The notes under the pieces are model-generated. The model was not told the origin of the DNA and searched no databases. It saw only the letters and a list, made by a program, of their open reading frames with translations. This document shows, piece after piece, positions 47,650 to 55,436 of a stretch of DNA of 64,000 nt. Numbering within the stretch: the stretch's first letter is position 1; each line of letters starts with the position of its first letter. The position numbers and the translations under genes are program-made. The stretch comes from Candidatus Binatia bacterium (lineage in GTDB: Bacteria > Desulfobacterota > Binatia > UBA1149 > CAITLU01). The stretch spans positions 62,001-126,000 of the forward strand of contig DASXOZ010000019.1 in NCBI GenBank assembly GCA_036493895.1, in the 5' to 3' direction.

Positions 47650-49197
47650 ATGAAGCGACCTTCGCCGACCGGATCCTCGCGCCCCTTACAGGTATTCGTC
47701 CTTCTCGCGTGCATCGTCGCGGTGCCTGTCGCGCTCGAATTGGTCGCAAGGCTGCTGCAATGGCAGCAGCAACGCCCGTCGCTCGATGCATTCGCCGTGC
47801 CCGATGCTTTCGTGCGCGACCGGGCTCCTGGTTCCGGCTTCGCAATGCCTGTCGATGCCTCGGTAGTTCCGGATGAGGACCTGCTGTGGCGCAACCGGCC
47901 GTCGATCAAGCGCACCGAGCCGGTCGTGCCGTTCTCCGCGGCAGTCACCGGGCAGTGGACGCTGCGGCTGGACTCGAGAGGCCTGCGCGGCGACGAAGTG
48001 TCCGCGACGCCGGCCGCCGGTGTCTTCCGCATCCTTTGCCTCGGCGACTCGGTGACGCAGGGATTCAACGTCGATCAGGGAAGCGACTGGCCCGCGCTGC
48101 TTTCGCGGATGCTCGCGACGCGCTACCCGTCGCTGCACTTCGAGGTGCTCAACGCGGCCGTGCCGCAGTGGTCGTGGGTACAGGGCGCCAGGTTCCTTTT
48201 TCGCGACGGCTTTCGACTGCAACCGGCGCTGGTCATTTCTGCCTTCGGCACTTCCGACCAGCTCGAGCCCGTAGCGGTCAGCGACAGCGAGCAGATGTGG
48301 CTTTCGGAAAACCTGCGCGACGAGCCGCGCGGCACGTTCTCGGCGCTGCTCGCAAGTAGTCGTGCCGCGCGCCTGCTGGCGCCCGAGGCACGGTCGCATT
48401 CCGGGTCACGCGGCCCGAGCCCCGGTTGCCTGCTCCAGCAGGCTTCGGGCACGGACTGCCATCGCGTCTCCCCGCCGGAAATCGCTGCGACGGTGCATCG
48501 CATCGGCGAAACGGCCCGCGCCGCTGCCGTGGATTCGCTGTTCGTGAATCTGGACTTCGCCGCGACGCCGGCAGCGGCGGCGCTTCGCAGCGCCACGCTG
48601 CGCGACGGCTTCGCATTCGTCGATGCCGTCGAGGCAATTCGCGCCGAATGGCTGCGTGCCGACATCAGGCGCTCCCACCGCCTCGGGCTCCTCTACGCGC
48701 ACGTACCGATCGTCCCATTTGGCCGGCCCGAGTTCCCCGCTCCGCAAGGCCGTGGCCCATTGATCCGTTTTCGCACTCAGCTCGCGATCGGCAGCAGTGA
48801 GGTGCACGTCAAGGGCGAAGGTGAAATCGGCAGTGGGTTCCGCTTCGACGCGCCGATGCACGACGACGGCGACGACGGCGACGAACGCGCCGCCGACGGC
48901 GTGTTCACGGCCGCAGTCGAAACTCCACCGTCGACATCCTCGCTGCACTACATGTTCTACGCCGGCGGCCGTCCGGAATTCGCAGTTCCTACGCAGTTGG
49001 CGGCGAGCAACGCCGAGCGCGTGCTACGCTTCAATCGCGACTCCGATGCCGCCGTGCAGCCGTTCGGCGAGCGTTATCTCATGAGCGACGCGCTGCATCC
49101 GGACGCGGCAGGACAGCAGAAAATTGCCGAGGCCGTATTCGCACAGGTTCTCCAGGCTCCGTCGCTTCAGCGAGCGGCGGCCGCGGCACGTCCGTGA
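47650..49197 (+). CDS. SGNH/GDSL hydrolase 2 with inserted beta domain, oxyanion residues changed
   Basis: A 515-residue paralog of SGNH-1 with the same order: one N-terminal helix (~15-36), LLWRNRPSIKRTEPV, block I LGDSVTQGF (Ser134), insert (~370-460) with HDDGDDGDERAADGVFT, and block V SDALHPD with Asp480 and His483. Two oxyanion positions differ: block II is NAAVPQWSW (Ala170 for Gly) and block III AFGTSDQ (Ser202 for Asn). The Ser-Asp-His triad is intact, but the oxyanion hole would be weakened, so it may be a slow enzyme, one with altered chemistry, or a binding protein. It overlaps the next gene by GTGA. It was probably duplicated from the same ancestor as SGNH-1 but is not a recent copy, since identity is scattered. 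Confidence 0.82.
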   Translation: MKRPSPTGSSRPLQVFVLLACIVAVPVALELVARLLQWQQQRPSLDAFAVPDAFVRDRAPGSGFAMPVDASVVPDEDLLWRNRPSIKRTEPVVPFSAAVTGQWTLRLDSRGLRGDEVSATPAAGVFRILCLGDSVTQGFNVDQGSDWPALLSRMLATRYPSLHFEVLNAAVPQWSWVQGARFLFRDGFRLQPALVISAFGTSDQLEPVAVSDSEQMWLSENLRDEPRGTFSALLASSRAARLLAPEARSHSGSRGPSPGCLLQQASGTDCHRVSPPEIAATVHRIGETARAAAVDSLFVNLDFAATPAAAALRSATLRDGFAFVDAVEAIRAEWLRADIRRSHRLGLLYAHVPIVPFGRPEFPAPQGRGPLIRFRTQLAIGSSEVHVKGEGEIGSGFRFDAPMHDDGDDGDERAADGVFTAAVETPPSTSSLHYMFYAGGRPEFAVPTQLAASNAERVLRFNRDSDAAVQPFGERYLMSDALHPDAAGQQKIAEAVFAQVLQAPSLQRAAAAARP

Positions 49198-50603
49198 GGC
49201 TCGCGGCACGCATCGCTGCGGGACTCACGCTCGCATGCGCGGTGATGTGCTCCTGCAACGCGCGAGACGGCGCGTCGCATCCAAACGTCCTGCTCATCGT
49301 CGTCGATACGCTGAGGGCAGACCACCTCGGTTGCTACGGTTACTCGCGGCCTACGTCGCCGAACCTGGATGCCCTGGCTGCACGCGGCACGCGTTTTGCG
49401 GCCGCGCGCGCCGCCAGCTCGTGGACGCTGCCGAGCGTGTCGTCGATCCTGACCGGGCTGTATCCGGCCGTGCACGGCGTCGAACGCAGCGACTCGGTGG
49501 TCTCCGACAGCCTCTCGACGCTCGCCGACGACTTCCACGAGGCCGGCTACGAGACCGTCGCGCTGTCGGCCAATCCCGCCTTCGTGACGCCGCGCCAGGG
49601 CCTGGCGCGCGGCTTCGATCGCTTCGACGTGCTTCACGGCGGAGCTGCCGCGCCGAAAACGATGGGCGCCGTGCCGGCAGACGCGTCGATGTCCCGCTGG
49701 GTGTTCGAGGCGAGTGCGGCGGAGCTGACGTCGGCGGCGCTCGCGTGGTTGCGCTCGCGCGACCAGGCGCGTCCTTTTCTTCTCTATCTGCACTACTTCG
49801 ATCCGCACGCCGCCTACTCGCCGCCTCGCGATTTCGCGCGCCGCTTCGGCGTGGCCGACGACGAGCCGCTGGCAGGCCCGGCTCAGTGGCCGGTGCTTCT
49901 CGCGCCGTCGGCGCCCGATGCGGCGACGCTGGCGGTGCTGCAAAAGCTCTACGACGCCGAAATCGCAGCGACCGACGCCGCGATCGGAAATCTTTTCGAC
50001 GCTCTTCCCAACGCAACCCGGGATCGCACCATCGTCGTCGTGACCGCCGACCACGGCGAGGAATTCGGCGAGCATGGCGGTGTCCAGCACGGCCGCACGC
50101 TGTACGACGAGCTGCTGCGGGTGCCGCTGCTGATGGCGGGGCCCGGCGTTCCTGCAGCGAGCGTAGCCGCGGCTCCGGTGTCGCTCGCGGAGCTGCGTGC
50201 GACGATCGATGCAATGTGCGCCCTTGCGGCGCCGGAGTCGGCGGCGATCGAGCCGTCGTTCGCGACCGCGCTGGCCGGCGCTTCGAGCCCAGGCCCCGTC
50301 TACGCCGATCTCGAGGCGCGCTTCGAAGGAGACCGCCAGCAGCATCGCCGTGCGATGGTCGATGGAAAGTGGAAGCTGCTGATGGATCCGGCGCGCGGCA
50401 CGAGGCTATTCGACCTCGATGCCGATGCAGGCGAGCACACGCCCGCCGGCGACGACGAGGCCCCGCGTCGCGAGGCGATGACGGGCACGGTGCTTGCGCG
50501 CGATGCCCGCACAGTGGCACAGCGGTCGATCGCCCCACCGCGAACCGGGCTGCTCGACCCGGCGCGCCGCGAGCAGCTCCGGGCGCTCGGCTACGCGCAG
50601 TAA
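49194..50603 (+). CDS. Sulfatase-fold hydrolase 2, putative lipoprotein
   Basis: A 469-residue sulfatase-superfamily protein. The GTG start overlaps the SGNH-2 stop. A hydrophobic signal with Cys residues at 15, 19 and 21 suggests a lipoprotein. The metal site begins NVLLIVVDTLRADHLGCYGY (Asp38), the nucleophile region is SSWTLPSVSSILTG with Thr78 in place of the formylglycine Cys, and VVTADHGEEFGEHGG carries the Asp-His. The C terminus ends with the common REQLRALGY motif. As for the first copy, phospho-substituent chemistry is more likely than desulfation. It is transcribed with SGNH-2 and lies 115 bases before A2, so SGNH-2, sulfatase-2, A2 and B2 form a colinear set. Confidence 0.87.
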   Translation: MRLAARIAAGLTLACAVMCSCNARDGASHPNVLLIVVDTLRADHLGCYGYSRPTSPNLDALAARGTRFAAARAASSWTLPSVSSILTGLYPAVHGVERSDSVVSDSLSTLADDFHEAGYETVALSANPAFVTPRQGLARGFDRFDVLHGGAAAPKTMGAVPADASMSRWVFEASAAELTSAALAWLRSRDQARPFLLYLHYFDPHAAYSPPRDFARRFGVADDEPLAGPAQWPVLLAPSAPDAATLAVLQKLYDAEIAATDAAIGNLFDALPNATRDRTIVVVTADHGEEFGEHGGVQHGRTLYDELLRVPLLMAGPGVPAASVAAAPVSLAELRATIDAMCALAAPESAAIEPSFATALAGASSPGPVYADLEARFEGDRQQHRRAMVDGKWKLLMDPARGTRLFDLDADAGEHTPAGDDEAPRREAMTGTVLARDARTVAQRSIAPPRTGLLDPARREQLRALGYAQ

Positions 50604-50718
50604 GCGCAAGGCCTGGCACCACGACGGGGAGGTTCTCGCGAGCCAGGCGTCGTGGCTCGGCTCGCGCAAGCCGAGCGAGCATTGACCGCTTCGCAGGCGC
50701 TCCGTAGTATCCCTCCTC

Positions 50719-51399
50719 GTGAGGCGCGCCGGCACTTTGTCCACGCGCTCCGCTTTTGCCGCGGCCGCAGTCTTGCTGCTGTTGGCCGCGCCGGCGCACG
50801 CTCAGCGCCCTGTCTGTGCGTCGCTCGCACCCGGAGAGCGTGCGACGATCTCGTGCCGCCCGTTCTCGCTGTCTCCCGTCGTGCGTTTTCTCGCCGATTT
50901 CAGCGTCGACCAGCTCTTCAAGCCTACCCCGCCGGCGTTCCAGCGTACCGCGCTCGAGATGGCACCGCTTTTTGCAGCCAAGGAGGTGAGCGATGACGCC
51001 GCGCTGCAAAAGCTGCTGTCGTCGCTGCCGCCGCTGCGTTTCTCGCAGATCGACAGGAGCACCGGAACCGTGCTGGCCGAGCTGGGAGACAGTGCGACCA
51101 ACGCCGATCTCGTGCTCGACAAGATCGACCGTGCTCCCCGGCTCGCTGTCCGTCTTCCGCGCGTGATCGCCGGCGGCTACTGGAGAGGACCCGACGTGCT
51201 GCAGATCGCATTCTGGGAAAACAAGCGGGTCGGCATGACGTTGTCGTTTGCGGGCGGCACAGTTGGCGGAGCAGCGGGCGGCGTCGCGGCCGGCGGCGAC
51301 GTCGACTGCGTCGCGCTGTCGCCCGAAGGACTTCTCGTGCGATTCGCTCCGGCATCGGTCGCGCCGCTTCTCGTACTGTTCCGGGACTGCCCGCAATGA
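50719..51399 (+). CDS. Module protein A2, exported unknown
   Basis: A 226-residue homolog of A1. The GTG at 50719 gives a signal peptide ending AHAQ at residue 29. Conserved with A1 are FLADFSVDQLF (57-67), LPPLRFSQIDRSTGT (103-117), RVIAGGYWRGPDVLQIAFW (148-166) and the C-terminal Cys pair in VDCVAL and FRDCPQ. A Gly/Ala-rich insertion (FAGGTVGGAAGGVAAGGD, ~177-194) is absent from A1. Its stop overlaps the ATG of B2 (ATGA), and both pairs, A1-B1 and A2-B2, keep this coupling. No family is recognised. The context implies co-secretion with a periplasmic SGNH and a sulfatase-fold lipoprotein. Confidence 0.7.
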   Translation: MRRAGTLSTRSAFAAAAVLLLLAAPAHAQRPVCASLAPGERATISCRPFSLSPVVRFLADFSVDQLFKPTPPAFQRTALEMAPLFAAKEVSDDAALQKLLSSLPPLRFSQIDRSTGTVLAELGDSATNADLVLDKIDRAPRLAVRLPRVIAGGYWRGPDVLQIAFWENKRVGMTLSFAGGTVGGAAGGVAAGGDVDCVALSPEGLLVRFAPASVAPLLVLFRDCPQ

Positions 51400-51851
51400 G
51401 CCGCGCATTGCTCGCTGCTGCCTCGCGCGCACTCGCTGTTTCGGCGGTATTCGCTTGCGCCTGCGCACCGGCGGCCGTGCCCCGTTGCGTGCGCCTCGAG
51501 CTCGGGTCGACAGGGCCGGAGTCTTCGTTCCGGATCACGGTGCCGCAGGAGGCTGCGCCCGTTCTTGCCGATCCGAAAGACAGGCTCGACATTGCGATGA
51601 GCCTGGTCGCGCCGATCGATGGGCCCGTGACGATCACGCTGAGCGACGGCGGCGCCAGCAGAAGCTGGGAGCTCAAGGTCCCGGCGCCGAGCGGAGTCAG
51701 CACCCGGTGCAGCCTCGGCTCGTTGCCGCTGGCCTCCACTTGCGGCACGCCGCTCGGGGCCCTGCCGCTCAACGTTTCGGGCCAGTGGACGATCGATCCG
51801 GGTCGCAACCGGCTCCTCGAAGCCGGGCTCGCGCTCAAGATTTGTCACTGA
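51396..51851 (+). CDS. Module protein B2, small exported unknown
   Basis: A 151-residue homolog of B1, the same length. The N-terminal signal ends FACACAPA, with Cys21 or Cys23 as a possible lipid site. The shared C-terminal half reads STCGTPLGALPL, then SGQWTIDPGRNRLLEAGLAL and a final KICH. DIAMSLVAPIDGPVTITL in the middle corresponds to ELAISAVRPMRGPLELV of B1. Predicted to be a small disulfide-stabilised beta protein at the cell surface or in the periplasm. The ATG overlaps the A2 stop. Downstream is a 286-base space before the OafA-type gene. Confidence 0.7.
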   Translation: MSRALLAAASRALAVSAVFACACAPAAVPRCVRLELGSTGPESSFRITVPQEAAPVLADPKDRLDIAMSLVAPIDGPVTITLSDGGASRSWELKVPAPSGVSTRCSLGSLPLASTCGTPLGALPLNVSGQWTIDPGRNRLLEAGLALKICH

Positions 51852-51867
51852 TTTGTCGTGATTTGAC
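51839..51867 (+). repeat. Three GATTTG(T/A)C repeats in helical phase
   Basis: GATTTGTC at 51839 and 51850 and GATTTGAC at 51860 are 10-11 bases apart, one DNA turn each, spanning the B2 stop codon. Phased repeats like these are found at activator or replication-type binding sites, but the first copy is also coding sequence, so chance is possible. Confidence 0.35.
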
Positions 51868-52137
51868 GCGGAATTCTCGCTGATTCCGGGGCTCTCCTGC
51901 CCCGGCAACTCCCGCTCCTGATCCGCCCTGCAGGCAGCCGCTCCCGCCCGGGGATCCGTTCTTTCACCTGCCAGCGTGGCTACCAGGTTCGCCACAAACG
52001 AGCGATCCGCCTCGCAACTGCGCCAAAAATCGAGCGTTTCCCCCTTCTGTCGCTCGCAATGACACTTGCCGTCGTGCTACGCGAAGCCGGCCCGGTCCGG
52101 CGCCTTGGCTTCGGCGCCGGCCGCGAGCGGGGTAGAG

Positions 52138-53469
52138 ATGACGACGACACCGCCTCGCGTTCCGTCTCGTGCAATCGATGCGGCGCGCGCGTTACCCGAA
52201 TTCCAGGCACGCAAGGTCACGGCGCACGATATCCGTCGCACTGCCGATGCAATGCTCGCGAGCGCTCCGGCGAAAGGGTTCGTGCCGGAGGTCGAGTCGC
52301 TGCGTGGCCTGGCGATCCTCATGGTGGTTCTTCACCACCTCGACGGCATGCTGACCGCGAAGCTGGCTGCCGGTGGCCATGCCGTCGGGCTGCTGCGCGC
52401 GTTCGTCGCCGGCGGCCAAACCGGCGTCAGCCTGTTCTTCGTGCTCAGCGCATTCTGCCTGTCACTGCCGATCTTCCCAGCGGCAACGCGCGGGGAGAGA
52501 TTCTCGACGATGAGCTTTCACCGGCGTCGCGTGCTGCGGATCATTCCCGCGTACTGGACCGCGATTGTCGTCGGTACCGTGCTGACTTCCGCATCGACTG
52601 CAGATCTCGGCAGGGCGACGGCATGGATGGTGTTCGCGAACAGTTTTTCGCAAGTCGCGGCGCCGATTCCTCCGTTCAGCGCGGTCTGGTGGAGCCTGGC
52701 CACCGAGGCACAGTTCTACGTGCTGCTGCCGCTGCTGCCGTATTGTCTCGCCAGCAGGCGAGGCAGGCGGATCGGCGCGGCAGCCGTGCTGCTCTACTCC
52801 GCGGCGTTCGTCGAGTACCTGTTCAGCGCCTGGCCACTCGGCACGACCACCGCGGAGCTCTCGCTGTCGCACTCCGTGCTCGCGCTCGCACCCATTTTCA
52901 TGACCGGTGTGCTGGCCGCAGCCTTGTATGCTTCGCACGGGCCAGCGCTGCGCCTTCGCCTCGCGCAAAGCCGCCTGCTAAGCCGCGGCGGCGCCGACCT
53001 GCTGCTGCTCGCGAGCCTGTTCGGACTGGGGACCCTGCTGCGCTGGCTCGTGTGGTTTGGATACTATCGGGCCGAGCAGCGCGCGTACTTCGGCTGGCAC
53101 GTGATCGAAGGCCTGTGCTGGGGCTCGGTGCTGCTGCTGCTGCTGCTCGCCCCGCTCAGGTCGTATCGCCTCTTCTGCAACCGCGCGCTGGCGGCAGTGG
53201 GACGCTGGTCCTACTCGCTCTACCTCGTGCACCTTCCGGTGATGGTCTACACGTTCCACTGGCTGCGCCTGTGGAGGCCCGGCGTGTTCCTCACGTGGAA
53301 CGTGCAGACGCTCGCCGTCGCGGCCGCAGTAGTCGTGATGTCGGTGGCGCTGTCGGCACTGACGTACCGCTTCATCGAAAAGCCGTTCCTCGATCGCAAG
53401 AAGCGCATCGGCGCAGCGGCGCCTGTCAGGGAGAGACCTGTCCGCCCCCTGTCGCCTGCAACGGCTTGA
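52138..53469 (+). CDS. OafA-type acyltransferase (acyltransferase 3 family)
   Basis: A 443-residue integral membrane O-acyltransferase. A soluble N-terminal extension (~1-48) precedes VESLRGLAILMVVLHHLDG, in which Arg56 and His66 or His67 are the conserved family residues. About ten helices follow, including FHRRRVLRIIPAYWTAI and PPFSAVWWSLATEAQFY, and the end RFIEKPFLDRKKR is diagnostic. Such enzymes acetylate sugars of O-antigen, capsule or peptidoglycan from the periplasmic side. The ATG at 52138 has GGTAGAG before it. Position after the SGNH-sulfatase-A-B set suggests an acylation/deacylation pair on one glycan. Its 3' end overlaps the convergent methyltransferase gene by 44 bases. Confidence 0.9.
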   Translation: MTTTPPRVPSRAIDAARALPEFQARKVTAHDIRRTADAMLASAPAKGFVPEVESLRGLAILMVVLHHLDGMLTAKLAAGGHAVGLLRAFVAGGQTGVSLFFVLSAFCLSLPIFPAATRGERFSTMSFHRRRVLRIIPAYWTAIVVGTVLTSASTADLGRATAWMVFANSFSQVAAPIPPFSAVWWSLATEAQFYVLLPLLPYCLASRRGRRIGAAAVLLYSAAFVEYLFSAWPLGTTTAELSLSHSVLALAPIFMTGVLAAALYASHGPALRLRLAQSRLLSRGGADLLLLASLFGLGTLLRWLVWFGYYRAEQRAYFGWHVIEGLCWGSVLLLLLLAPLRSYRLFCNRALAAVGRWSYSLYLVHLPVMVYTFHWLRLWRPGVFLTWNVQTLAVAAAVVVMSVALSALTYRFIEKPFLDRKKRIGAAAPVRERPVRPLSPATA

Positions 53470-54376
53470 CCGCGACGACGCGCAGCACGCCGCCTTCGCC
53501 GAACAACGGCGCGACCACGGCAAGAATCGTTGCGAGGGCCGCAAGAGGCAGCGTCGTGAGCGCAGTCACCAGCGCGTCCCCCGCGGTCCCTTTGCCGCGC
53601 CTGCCGATCAGCACCTGGAACAGGTAGTTCGGCGTCGTACAGAGCCGGTTGAGGAAGCTCTGGAGGATCCCGAACGCATCGTACTCGGCCGAGAACGTGC
53701 TCCAGCGCACCGGCCTCAGGCCCTCCGAATCGAGCATCGCCTCCAGCGTCGGGCGCTCGAAGTGCAGCAGGTGGCGCGGCACGTCCAGGTGGAACCAGTA
53801 CTGAGGATCGATGCGGGCCTGCCAGCTTCCGAAGTTCGGCACTTCGATCACGGCCGTCCCGCCCGGACGCAGCAGGCGCACGATCTCGCGCAGCATCTCG
53901 TGGGGATCGAACATGTGCTCGAAGACGTGCCACATCGTCACGGCGTCGAACGATGCGTCGGGAAGAGTGGCCAGCTCCGTCGTCGACACCACTTCGAGGC
54001 CGAGCTCGCGACGAAGCTCCATGATCGGCGCGCCGTCCTGCTCGACGCCGGCCACCCGCCAGCCGCGGCGCCGGCATGCCATCAGGAAATCGGCGCGCCC
54101 GCAGCCGATGTCGAGCACCCGCCCCGGCGTAGCCGGCAACGCGCCGACACGCAGGTTCATGAAAAAGTTCTTGAGCAGCGGGTGACGCTTGCCGAAATAA
54201 CCGTCGGGATAGTACTGAGCGAGGCGCTCGGGCGTGGGGCGCGGAGAGACGTGCACGAGCGCGCAGCGGGTGCAGCGGCGGATCTCGAAGCGGTCCGCCG
54301 ACAGCGGATCGGCGGCGTCGAACAGGGGCGCACCCTGCGCCGCACCGCAGTGCGGACAATCGACCAGGCTCGACAT
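53426..54376 (-). CDS. SAM methyltransferase with N-terminal zinc-ribbon-like element
   Basis: A 316-residue methyltransferase. The N terminus has Cys7-x2-Cys10 and Cys35-x2-Cys38, a zinc-ribbon arrangement found in glycan-locus C-methyltransferase-like proteins. The SAM motif VLDIGCGRADF is at 87-97, and FDAVTMWHVFEHMFDPHEML and RPGGTAVIEVPNF follow. A hydrophobic C-terminal stretch (ALTTLPLAALATILAVV) may anchor it in the membrane. It is in the same orientation as the glycosyltransferase gene upstream (18 bases between). The tail overlaps the convergent OafA gene by 44 bases, so one of the two ends may be shorter in related genomes. Confidence 0.85.
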   Translation of the reverse strand: MSSLVDCPHCGAAQGAPLFDAADPLSADRFEIRRCTRCALVHVSPRPTPERLAQYYPDGYFGKRHPLLKNFFMNLRVGALPATPGRVLDIGCGRADFLMACRRRGWRVAGVEQDGAPIMELRRELGLEVVSTTELATLPDASFDAVTMWHVFEHMFDPHEMLREIVRLLRPGGTAVIEVPNFGSWQARIDPQYWFHLDVPRHLLHFERPTLEAMLDSEGLRPVRWSTFSAEYDAFGILQSFLNRLCTTPNYLFQVLIGRRGKGTAGDALVTALTTLPLAALATILAVVAPLFGEGGVLRVVAVKPLQATGGGQVSP

Positions 54377-54394
54377 CTGGACCCTGGACCCCGC

Positions 54395-55195
54395 TCAGTC
54401 CCCGACCGTATGGCCGTGCACATGCGGGTGATGCTCGACGCCGAGACGACCGCCGCCTTCGTTGAACAGCGGGCTGCGCGACGCGCCCACGTGGTGCAGC
54501 CAGAACGCGAGGCTGGTACGAAGCACGCCGAGCCCGTAACGCACGCTGCGCCGGAAGCTGATCGAGGAGGCCTCGGGAAAGTACTTGGTGGGACACGAGA
54601 CTTCGCCGATGCGGAAGCCGAAGTGCACGCACTGGGCCAGCATCTGGTTGTCGAACACGAAGTCGTCGGAGTTCTCTTCGAGCGGCAGCGTCTCGAGGAC
54701 CTTGCCCGAAAATGCGCGATAGCCCGAGTGGTACTCCGACAGGTGCTGGCCGAGCAGGATGTTTTCGAAGAGCGTCAGCAGGCGGTTGGCCACGTACTTG
54801 TAGGCCGGCATGCCGCCGCTCATCGCGCTCTGGCAAAGCACGCGCGAGCCGAGCACGACGTCGTACTCGCCGACCGCGATCATCGAGGCCATCGCGACCA
54901 GCAGCTTGGGCGTGTACTGGTAGTCGGGATGCAGCATCACGACGACGTCCGCGCCATGACGCAGCGCTTCGCGGTAGCACGTCTTCTGGTTGCCGCCGTA
55001 GCCCTTGTTCTGCAGGTGCACCAGCGTGCGGCAGCCGAGCTCGCGGGCGACGTCGACGGTGCGGTCCGAGCTTCCGTCGTCGACGAGGATCGCCTCGTCG
55101 ATGTATTCGAAAGGGATCTCCGCATAGGTGCGCCGCAGCGTCGATTCCGCGTTGTACGCGGGCATCACGACGACGATTTTCTTGCCGAACAGCAT
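54395..55195 (-). CDS. Glycosyltransferase family 2
   Basis: A 266-residue GT-A enzyme. [15 protein letters not shown] at the start, the first acidic site DDGSSDRT (39-46), [15 protein letters not shown] and HPDYQY in place of the usual DxD region are those of the dolichol-phosphate-glucose/mannose synthase-like subgroup; [18 protein letters not shown] fits. The C-terminal part ([16 protein letters not shown]) is typical as well. The ATG at 55195 has GGGAG 11 bases upstream and is preferred over a GTG at 55207, for which the site would be too close. It may transfer sugar to a lipid carrier. The tail carries a His-rich segment ([10 protein letters not shown]) of unknown meaning. Confidence 0.88.
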   Translation of the reverse strand: MLFGKKIVVVMPAYNAESTLRRTYAEIPFEYIDEAILVDDGSSDRTVDVARELGCRTLVHLQNKGYGGNQKTCYREALRHGADVVVMLHPDYQYTPKLLVAMASMIAVGEYDVVLGSRVLCQSAMSGGMPAYKYVANRLLTLFENILLGQHLSEYHSGYRAFSGKVLETLPLEENSDDFVFDNQMLAQCVHFGFRIGEVSCPTKYFPEASSISFRRSVRYGLGVLRTSLAFWLHHVGASRSPLFNEGGGRLGVEHHPHVHGHTVGD

Positions 55196-55436
55196 TGGCT
55201 TGCCCACTCCCGTGCGGGCGCGATACGCCCAGCGACAGATCCCCCGGCCACTGCCGCGACCCGTCGAACCGGGCGTCTATAGCACGAACGTCGCAGCCGT
55301 GTCGCCTGCCCAGCGGCCTGGCGGCGGACACTGCCCTGCCCCTCCGCTTGCATGGCGGCGGACCCCGTCTATTCTCGGCCGAACGCAGCCGCGGGCGGCC
55401 AGCGCCGCGGCGCCCTCCACGGAACCTGGATCCCGC

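Noticed and set aside
44869..50603. Calling the two sulfatase-fold proteins formylglycine sulfatases
   Set aside because: Neither has the Cys/Ser-x-Pro-x-Arg motif; Thr occupies the nucleophile position.
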